From Flavivirga rizhaonensis (GTDB lineage Bacteria > Bacteroidota > Bacteroidia > Flavobacteriales > Flavobacteriaceae): 64,000 nt of DNA. The position numbers were made by a program, and so were the translations under genes. The notes under the pieces are model-generated. The model searched no databases and was not told where the DNA came from. It saw only the letters and a list, made by a program, of their open reading frames with translations. The DNA lies in the NCBI RefSeq assembly GCF_004791695.1, contig NZ_SRSO01000007.1, positions 124,001-188,000 of the forward strand. The letters run 5' to 3'. How positions within the stretch are numbered: position 1 is the stretch's first letter; every line of letters starts with the position of its first letter. Below, piece by piece: positions 53,027-59,773 of the stretch.

Positions 53027-54190
53027 TTGATGAAAAAAAGAATAATAATTGTTCTGTTATTTATAATTGTTCTTCTAATGGACTTATTTTGGTTAGCTTT
53101 AGTTTTTATGTTATTTACGATAATATATTTTGGTGTATTAAAAGTAATAACCTCAATAAAGAGTCCTTTAATTAAAAGATTGTTAAAAGTTTTCTTTATT
53201 TTTTTACTTACTTTTTCAATAAGTATAAGTGCAAAAATATTAATTTTTGATTTTTTTCTAATACCAAGTACCTCCATGGAGGACACATTATTTACACAAG
53301 ACGTTATTTTAGTAAATAAACTAAAATACGGTCCTAGATTACCACGTTCTCCTTTTGATATTCCTTGGTTAAACATTGTCTTTTATTTTAATGAGAATGC
53401 AAAAAAACGAATAAAAAAAGGCAATTGGTGGGATTATAAAAGACTTTCAGGCACTACAGCTATTAAGCAAGGTGATGTTTTTGTATTTAATTCTACATGG
53501 AAAAAACAATTTATAATGGTTAAACGCTGTGTAGCATTATCTGGTGATACACTTTATATAAATGATGGTGAAATCTTTACTAATGACAATCAATTTGTAG
53601 AACCTAATACGGTTAAAAATAAATATAGATTTAATGTTAAAAATAAAATGGCTTTATACAAGGCTTTGGATTCTTTAGCTTTAAACGACATAGTATTAAA
53701 AAATATTGGTGGAGAAATTAACGAAGCTATACTTTCAGAGTTTGAATTAAATCAACTTAAGAAATACGAGTTTGTTAGCTCTGTTTCAAAACAGATAGAT
53801 ACTTTTATTTCAAATAAAACATTTGTCAAATTACCCGATAAAAAATGGACATTCGATAATATGGGACCTATAATTATTCCCGAAAAAGGGATGCAAATAC
53901 CATTAAATACTGAAACTTTTGAATTGTATAAAAGTGCTATTAATAGCTCTGAAGGTTTTAAAATTAAAGAGATTGATGGCGTTTATTACATTGATGGTAA
54001 AGAAGTAAATAATTATACTTTTAAACAAGATTATTATTTTATGGTTGGTGATAATAGGAAAAGAACGATGGACTCTAGAGCTTGGGGATTTGTTCCAGCA
54101 TCAAACATTATAGGTAAAGTACAATGCGTATTATTTTCAAATTACCAAGATAGATTTAGGTGGGATCGATTATTAAAAAGTATAGATTAA
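53027..54190 (+). CDS. lepB: Signal peptidase I (type I, LepB-like)
   Basis: The protein has 387 residues. Two or three N-terminal membrane helices (about 1-75) are followed by box B, IPSTSMEDTL, with the nucleophile Ser. NKLKYGPRLPRSP follows, then the box D Lys in FIMVKRCVALSGDTLYIND, and box E FMVGDNRKRTMDSRAWGFVP. All catalytic residues are in place. The length suggests an insertion of about 100-150 residues between boxes D and E. It stands between units D and E with its own ~220-base upstream gap. Signal peptidase I is usually encoded in housekeeping regions, so a copy inside a peptide array suggests it processes the ANA/AHA precursors. It may equally be a passenger. Confidence 0.92.
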   Translation: MMKKRIIIVLLFIIVLLMDLFWLALVFMLFTIIYFGVLKVITSIKSPLIKRLLKVFFIFLLTFSISISAKILIFDFFLIPSTSMEDTLFTQDVILVNKLKYGPRLPRSPFDIPWLNIVFYFNENAKKRIKKGNWWDYKRLSGTTAIKQGDVFVFNSTWKKQFIMVKRCVALSGDTLYINDGEIFTNDNQFVEPNTVKNKYRFNVKNKMALYKALDSLALNDIVLKNIGGEINEAILSEFELNQLKKYEFVSSVSKQIDTFISNKTFVKLPDKKWTFDNMGPIIIPEKGMQIPLNTETFELYKSAINSSEGFKIKEIDGVYYIDGKEVNNYTFKQDYYFMVGDNRKRTMDSRAWGFVPASNIIGKVQCVLFSNYQDRFRWDRLLKSID

Positions 54191-54488
54191 TTAAATTAGT
54201 GTAATAATAGCTTAACTAAATAATAATTTTATATAAACTCATATGAACTTTAAGTTTTCTCCATTCTCTATACGTATTGTGTTTGTATGACTATCAATTA
54301 TTGGAGCTAGCCTTATATCCTTTGTTAAGTGTTAAAACAACTCCAACCAAGACATTGCCATTAATTTAGATAGCTTTTAGTTGGAAAGAAGCTTCCAATA
54401 AATTTGTTTAACAATAAGTTACGTCAAAAGTTGAAGACGTTCTTTATACGGTTAAGGATATTACCGAATACTTATTTAATTATACTTG
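54191..54488. other. Intergenic region after lepB
   Basis: No supported gene. The DNA contains short broken frames and no recognisable repeat. It ends where the shortened HTH copy begins. Confidence 0.4.
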
Positions 54489-54641
54489 ATGGAGCAAGGA
54501 AGGCTTTATTCATTAAAAAAAGCGGCTAGCAATTATAACTGTAGTATAAGAACCGTAAAACGAATGCTCTCAAATTTACGAGAAGAGGGCTATTCCATTA
54601 TCTATTGCAGAAAAAGCAATAAAAATTTTCTTAAAAAATAG
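54489..54641 (+). pseudogene. Shortened copy of the small HTH gene, heading unit E
   Basis: ATG at 54489 opens 50 residues: MEQGRLYSLKKAASNYNCSI, then RTVKRMLSNLREEGYSIIYC, RKSNKNFLKK. From SLKK onward it is nearly identical to the unit C HTH protein at DNA and protein level. The first ~15 residues (ERKEKETHLLYLI in unit C) are missing, and a TAA lies in frame four codons upstream. The HTH itself is intact, so a short functional protein cannot be excluded. Confidence 0.65.
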
Positions 54642-54698
54642 CAAAGTGACAAAATTTGTCCCTTAAACGCATTTTATTTGTATGATATAAACATAAAA

Positions 54699-54862
54699 CC
54701 TCTGAGCATTTAAATGTTAAAAAATATAATCACAAATTGTTTAACTAAAAAATGAGTCAATGAAATAAACCCAAACAAAATACCCAGAGGAAGTCTTTAA
54801 TTTTAGGCTAAATAGTTTTACGAAAAAAACTATTTAATATTTTGCAAAGGTAGTATTTCCTC
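54699..54862 (+). promoter_or_regulatory. Conserved noncoding leader upstream of peptide E
   Basis: It is nearly identical to the unit C leader: cctctgag at 54699, cccagagg at 54783, the aaatagtttt...aaaactattt hairpin at 54810-54835, and the block tattttgcaaaggtagtatttcc at about 54838. Together with the HTH copy it makes a ~370-base segment duplicated between units C and E. Confidence 0.7.
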
Positions 54863-54912
54863 AAAGACTTTTGCAGAAAAGTTAATCATATAATAATTTA
54901 AAATTAAAGAAA

Positions 54913-55131
54913 ATGAAAAAATTAATTGGATTAATAACTGCTATGACATTTGCATTGAGTGTTTTTTTTGTATCAAATACAACATCTAACGACATGGATT
55001 TAGCGTCTTTAATGAGCTTAAATTCTGCCAATGCTGAGTGTGTGGGCGTAAGCCATACCACTTTTTATGAATGCAATGCATATGATAGGTGTGTTTATAT
55101 TGGTGCTATAACTAATCACGGTTGTTTATAG
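54913..55131 (+). CDS. NVEALA-like secreted peptide precursor, unit E
   Basis: The protein has 72 residues, the shortest of the set. The leader has a hydrophobic helix (LIGLITAMTFALSVFFV), a polar stretch and MDLASLMSLNSANAE. Cleavage after ANA would leave ~31 residues beginning ECVGVSHTTF, with four Cys (CVGV; YECNA; DRCVY; HGCL). The spacing C-x10-C-x6-C-x11-C would allow two disulphides. It gives the clearest view of what a mature product might be. A hairpin and the DUF4221-like gene follow. Confidence 0.78.
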   Translation: MKKLIGLITAMTFALSVFFVSNTTSNDMDLASLMSLNSANAECVGVSHTTFYECNAYDRCVYIGAITNHGCL

Positions 55132-55170
55132 TAGTAGGCCACTAATAATCGGAATTTAAATTGTAAATAA

Positions 55171-55203
55171 GGCAGGTTTGTGGTGTTTTCTAATAAACCT
55201 GTC
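55171..55203. terminator. Intercistronic hairpin after peptide E
   Basis: ggcaggttt and aaacctgtc pair over nine positions with one G-T and a 15-base loop. Weaker than the other three hairpins, but at the same place between peptide and next gene. Confidence 0.6.
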
Positions 55204-55226
55204 TATTTCATCAAAAATATTAAATA

Positions 55227-56426
55227 ATGAAAATATATCTATCATGTTTTATTGTATTCATCTTTTTTTCATGTAGCGACCAAAAAATAAACATAAAAAA
55301 TGAAAAAAGCGGACAAATGGCACCTACAATGGAGTTAAGGCAAGTGAATACAAAACCCTTTTTATTAGATACTGATACAGCACCAAAACCGCATTATATT
55401 CAGGTAATCAATGACTCATTGGAAAGCAGACAACTTACCTTTTTAAATTATTACAATAACTCTATCTATTTCTATAACTACAAGACTGAAAAATTTATAA
55501 AAAAAGTAAGCTTTGACAAAGATGGTCCAAATGCTGTTAAAGAGCCCATGGGCTATCATATTAAAAATAGAGACTCTATTTATATATTTAGCAGTCAGTT
55601 AAAGGAAGTATTATTGGCAAATAGCCAAGGTGAAATATTAAATAAAATTTCTTTAATTGGAGGTAAGAGTTCCAAAAGATCGAAAACTGCTTCTTGGTTT
55701 TATACCTACCCTAATTATTATGTAGAAACGGTGACTCCTTTTATAGAAACACCTAGAGGGTTATTGCTCACGGGACAATTTGACATAGATATGAATGATT
55801 CGATAATTAACAAGTTTAAGTTTACGGCAAATATTGATTTTAAATTTGATAAAATAAATTACACGCACACATACCCACCCTCGTTATATGGCAATGGCAC
55901 AGTGTGGGGAGGGGGCTTGCTTACAGAAGTATTCCCTCAGTTACACCCAGATGGGAATAAAATAATCTATAGTTTTCCTGTATCACACCATCTGTACATA
56001 ACCAATATAAATAGTAATACCTATGAAAAAGTTTATGCGGGAAGCAATTTTGCAGGCTCTATTTCTTCTTTGGAGAAAAAACATGGGCGATCAAATGAAA
56101 GGATTTTGTCTAATTTTGTCAGGCAAGATATATATGCTGCCGTTATTTATGATAAGTTCCGCAAAGTATATTATCGTTTTCTCCGGAAAGCCATACCAAA
56201 TGCACCTATAGGTACATCTTGGAAAGAAAAAAATATAGCCATAATAATTATGGATGAAAATTTCAAATATCTAGGAGAGACTGTTCTTGGAATTGAAAGA
56301 GAATGTCATTGGCAAAATTCTTTTGTAACAGAAGAAGGGCTAAACATTGAATATCTTGATATAGGTGATATAGAAGAGGTAAATCTTACCTTAAAAATAT
56401 TTATTCCAAAACGTATTAAAATTTAA
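55227..56426 (+). CDS. DUF4221-like lipoprotein (beta-propeller-like), unit E
   Basis: The protein has 399 residues with a type II signal peptide ending in IFFSC. It lacks the GxGPxEY hallmark of the other four propellers. Instead it has strand repeats such as QLTFLNYYNNSIYFYNYKTE and IYIFSSQLKEVLLANSQGEI, and a long late domain with GHSSK-like basic loops. This looks like the DUF4221 family of Bacteroidota, which is known near NVEALA genes. It takes the propeller's place in this unit. The CxxC gene follows six bases later. Confidence 0.65.
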   Translation: MKIYLSCFIVFIFFSCSDQKINIKNEKSGQMAPTMELRQVNTKPFLLDTDTAPKPHYIQVINDSLESRQLTFLNYYNNSIYFYNYKTEKFIKKVSFDKDGPNAVKEPMGYHIKNRDSIYIFSSQLKEVLLANSQGEILNKISLIGGKSSKRSKTASWFYTYPNYYVETVTPFIETPRGLLLTGQFDIDMNDSIINKFKFTANIDFKFDKINYTHTYPPSLYGNGTVWGGGLLTEVFPQLHPDGNKIIYSFPVSHHLYITNINSNTYEKVYAGSNFAGSISSLEKKHGRSNERILSNFVRQDIYAAVIYDKFRKVYYRFLRKAIPNAPIGTSWKEKNIAIIIMDENFKYLGETVLGIERECHWQNSFVTEEGLNIEYLDIGDIEEVNLTLKIFIPKRIKI

Positions 56427-56432
56427 AAATAT

Positions 56433-56900
56433 ATGAGAAATAGAACTTTAACCGTTACATTTTTCATTTTCATCATATTGTTTTCCTGTAAAAAAGAAGA
56501 AAAAACAATTGAACATGATTATTTAGAAACAATCATAGATAAGTTAGATGTAAATGATAGCATAAAGAGGGTTGTTTTATTACCGGGACTTGGCTGTCAT
56601 GGGTGTATACAAGAAGGTGAAGCCTTTATGAAGCAAAATGTTACAAATAGAAATATCTTATTTATTCTAACACAAATAGAATCTTTCAAAATATTACAAA
56701 ATAAATTGGAGATTACATTGGAAGAGCATCCAAACGTTTATATTGATAAAAAAAATGAGATCAACTTTCCTACAGATAATAAAGTATACCCTTGCATTGT
56801 TATGCTTGATAATGGAAATGTAAAAGGACATGAATTTCAATCTCCTAAAAACACAGCCGCACTTCAAAGGCTCAAAAAGTGTATTGAAATGGAACTATAA
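56433..56900 (+). CDS. CxxC thioredoxin-like lipoprotein, unit E
   Basis: The protein has 155 residues. The signal peptide ends in IILFSC, so a lipoprotein is expected. The motif is GLGCHGCIQEGEAFM after the strand RVVLLP. The segment VYPCIVMLDNG has the Pro-containing strand typical of a thioredoxin cis-Pro, and it adds a third Cys. It is the smallest of the four CxxC proteins. It closes the array; the MG2 proteins start 115 bases later. Confidence 0.76.
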   Translation: MRNRTLTVTFFIFIILFSCKKEEKTIEHDYLETIIDKLDVNDSIKRVVLLPGLGCHGCIQEGEAFMKQNVTNRNILFILTQIESFKILQNKLEITLEEHPNVYIDKKNEINFPTDNKVYPCIVMLDNGNVKGHEFQSPKNTAALQRLKKCIEMEL

Positions 56901-57014
56901 TTGTTAGCTTGAGTTATCACTAATTTAATGTTAATTCGATGTTTTTAATTATGAGAGCTGATAAAATTTTAAAAGTTGAAAAATTATAAGTAAGTAATTA
57001 CTAATTTTAAAAAA

Positions 57015-59402
57015 ATGAGATCCCAAAAATCTATTTACAAAGTTTGTTTTTCAGACTGTTATAGCTTTTTATTGGTTTTAAATCTGCTGTTATATTCTTT
57101 TCCCGTGCTTTCCCAGGACAAGAATGTTATGGACAATCTCGCCGAACGGTTACACCTCCAAACAACAAATAAGCCAAAACTCTCCGTCTACCTTCAGACC
57201 AGCAAAGGTATTTATGAAACAGGGGAGGACCTTTGGTTTAAAGGCTATGTGCTGGATGCACAAAGGCTGCTGCCCTCGGCTTTGGACAAGACCCTGTATG
57301 TTCAATTGGAGCGGGAAGACAACAATCAGGTTGTATTACAAGAAAAATTGCAGGTAGGTAACGGTTTTGTAGATGGGCATATCCATATTCAGGATTCATT
57401 ACGGGCAGGAAACTATAGGTTATCTGCATATTCTTCACGATCCTTTAACGCTGGCTCAAAAGAATTCCACGGATTCCGGAAACTTAAAATAGTCGAGCGC
57501 ATTTCTACGCAACCAAAAGACACAACATTTTTAGGACAAGGTAGGGCAATAAAAAACGACAGTATACACTTCAGCGTATTTCCAGAGGGAGGCCATCTGG
57601 TATCAGGTATATTAAGTACTATTGGTTTTAAGGCGGTTGACGCCAAAGGCCTGCCAAAAGATGTTTTGGGCACCCTGTATGAAAACGACAAGCCCTTATT
57701 GACCTTTAAGAGCACGCACGCTGGTATGGGGCGTTTTTTACTAACTCCCAATAGCAATAAACGCTACCATATTAAGTTAAAGGGACCTTCACCCCAACAA
57801 GTCTATATATTGTCAGGAATAAAAACTCAAGGTAAGGTTCTGCAACTTCTTAATACCCCAAAAGAAGAACTCGTGTTTAAAGTGTCTCAATCTTCTAGTT
57901 TAAAAAAGGAAAGTGTTTATTTAAGGGTTCAGATACGTGGCTTGGTTTATACCATTGCAAAAGCCCTGTTGGATAAAGAAACCATTATAAAAATTCCGTT
58001 AAAGGACCTGCCACAAGGTATTGCGGAAGTGACGCTGTTCAATGAAAGCCTAAAACCTGTGGCGGAACGGCTAGTATATGTAAATCACGACCAAAAACTA
58101 TATATAAAAGCGATATTGGATAAAGGCGAATACCTAACCAAAGAAGAATCCAAATTAAGGTTAAAGGTAACAGACCAAAATGGCGACCCCGTAGTAGCAC
58201 ATTTGGGCTTGAGTGTTTATGACCAGATCTACAAAACCCCAGAAGATTGTAAAACCATAGAAAGCCATTACCAGCTTTCCACACAGCTTAAAGGAACCCT
58301 CTACAATCCAGGTTATTATTTTGATGAAAAAAACGAGGACAGAAAACAAGCTTTGAACCTCTTGCTGCTTACCCAAGGCTGGAGGCGCTATGTATGGAAC
58401 GAACAAAGCCTGAAAGCACAGAAACCTTTGGACAGCCTGTATGTCAAAGACCATGTTGAAGGCGAGCTTGCTTATATCAAAAAAAGAAAAAACACGACGA
58501 AACAGAGCATGGTTGTGATCTACAATCCCTTAGAGGAAGGTAACGAGACGTTTATACCATTGGATAGTCTTGGCAGGTTCGCTTTGACCGCAGACCATCT
58601 AAAAATGGGGAGGAAATTATATATTAAACATTTTGGCACAGATAGGGATAGGATACAGGTTACCGTTAAAGACCCGTTTAATGCCATCAATAAAATTAAA
58701 GAAACTAAGCATTATAGTTACCCTTTAGCCATTATAGCAGAGAAAGAAGCATACAACGAATCTGATGTTAAGGCATGGGCATCAATACAAGAGGGCGTTA
58801 CTCTGGACGAAGTGGAAATTAAAGGTAAAAAGAAACGTATATATAGGGATAAATATCTAAGTAAGCTCGATAGCCTAGAGAAGTTAAAAATGGTTGAAAG
58901 GAATCTTGATTATGTGTGTAAACTAGATAATTATTTAAATTGTCCAATACACCGTAGAAGTAATAGCAGGAAACCAGTAGAAGGAGAAGTTTATTTAGAA
59001 TTTATGTTTTTTAGTGATGGTGAATGGCTTAAGGGAATAGCACCAGTAGGAGTAGGATATTGGTTTAAAAGCCCACCACTCCCACCATATCATAGTGATC
59101 CTTATTTATCAAAGGCTAATCTTATGAGTAGGTATAATTTAATGTGTACTGAAGGGTATTCCCCTAAAAAAGTATTTTATGAACCTGTTTATGATACGAT
59201 AGAACAAACAAATGGTTTTCCAGATTATAGAAATACTTTATTATGGAAACCAGATATCATAACCGATAAAAATGGGGAAGCCACTATTCGTTTTTATTGC
59301 TCTGATATTAATACAAAATTTATTGGTATTGTTGAGGGTGTAGGTATAAGTGACGAAGGGTTTTTAGGAACAAAATCTTTTGAGTTTTTTGTTAGGAAAT
59401 AG
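57015..59402 (+). CDS. MG2 (macroglobulin-like) envelope protein, copy 1
   Basis: The protein has 795 residues. The signal peptide (SFLLVLNLLLYSFPVLSQ) is followed by the MG2-type module KLSVYLQTSKGIYETGEDLW, FKGYVLDAQ. Further beta-sandwich domains include FSVFPEGGHLVSGILSTIGF and PLKDLPQGIAEVTLFNESLK. The region LLLTQGWRRYVWNEQSLKAQ and the C-terminal VTLDEVEIKGKKK are common to Bacteroidota proteins that carry a plug-like segment before a TonB-linked partner. The last domain ends in TKSFEFFVRK. Its DNA is noticeably richer in G+C than copies 2 and 3 (runs such as ctgctgccctcggctttgg). Likely located in the outer membrane or periplasm; function unknown. Confidence 0.8.
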   Translation: MRSQKSIYKVCFSDCYSFLLVLNLLLYSFPVLSQDKNVMDNLAERLHLQTTNKPKLSVYLQTSKGIYETGEDLWFKGYVLDAQRLLPSALDKTLYVQLEREDNNQVVLQEKLQVGNGFVDGHIHIQDSLRAGNYRLSAYSSRSFNAGSKEFHGFRKLKIVERISTQPKDTTFLGQGRAIKNDSIHFSVFPEGGHLVSGILSTIGFKAVDAKGLPKDVLGTLYENDKPLLTFKSTHAGMGRFLLTPNSNKRYHIKLKGPSPQQVYILSGIKTQGKVLQLLNTPKEELVFKVSQSSSLKKESVYLRVQIRGLVYTIAKALLDKETIIKIPLKDLPQGIAEVTLFNESLKPVAERLVYVNHDQKLYIKAILDKGEYLTKEESKLRLKVTDQNGDPVVAHLGLSVYDQIYKTPEDCKTIESHYQLSTQLKGTLYNPGYYFDEKNEDRKQALNLLLLTQGWRRYVWNEQSLKAQKPLDSLYVKDHVEGELAYIKKRKNTTKQSMVVIYNPLEEGNETFIPLDSLGRFALTADHLKMGRKLYIKHFGTDRDRIQVTVKDPFNAINKIKETKHYSYPLAIIAEKEAYNESDVKAWASIQEGVTLDEVEIKGKKKRIYRDKYLSKLDSLEKLKMVERNLDYVCKLDNYLNCPIHRRSNSRKPVEGEVYLEFMFFSDGEWLKGIAPVGVGYWFKSPPLPPYHSDPYLSKANLMSRYNLMCTEGYSPKKVFYEPVYDTIEQTNGFPDYRNTLLWKPDIITDKNGEATIRFYCSDINTKFIGIVEGVGISDEGFLGTKSFEFFVRK

Positions 59403-59773
59403 GCTATAATCTTGATGCTATTTCTTTTGTTTATAGTTTTGAGAAGAATGTTGTTGTTCCGAATGCTATCGAAAACAAAATACATTTTGTTAGAAGATAA
59501 AAGTGAAGCTTATGAGGAGGAATCTCATCCTTTTGAGATTTCTCGCAAGTTTATACTGAGTACTTCGACTGCGCTCAGTATAAACTAAAGTAGAAAGATG
59601 TTGAAATGGTAAAAACATGTTAAATATGTGTTTGCCTAGAAAGGTTACATACATCTTTAGTTTTAATAAACAGTTATGCTTACAATACGAATGTTATTAA
59701 TTATAACAGCTTATAAAATTTTTAAAACTGAGATTATTAGTGATCAACTACTTAATTTCTTTAATAGATAATT
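59403..59773. repeat. Intergenic repeat after MG2 copy 1 (with hairpin)
   Basis: It is nearly identical to 62171-62565. It carries a strong hairpin, gtttatactgag (59549-59560) and ctcagtataaac (59574-59585), around tacttcgactgcg. The TTCGACTGCGCTCAG sequence is a dispersed repeat seen widely in flavobacterial genomes. The hairpin probably terminates transcription. The last ~100 bases hold the shared upstream region of copies 2 and 3. Confidence 0.8.

Noticed and set aside
53014-53376. 120-residue open frame on the minus strand
   Set aside because: Antisense to the membrane helices of signal peptidase I; composition reflects those codons.
37383-54880. CRISPR-like repeats in the leader regions
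   Set aside because: Copies are kilobases apart and separated by genes, without regular spacers or cas genes.
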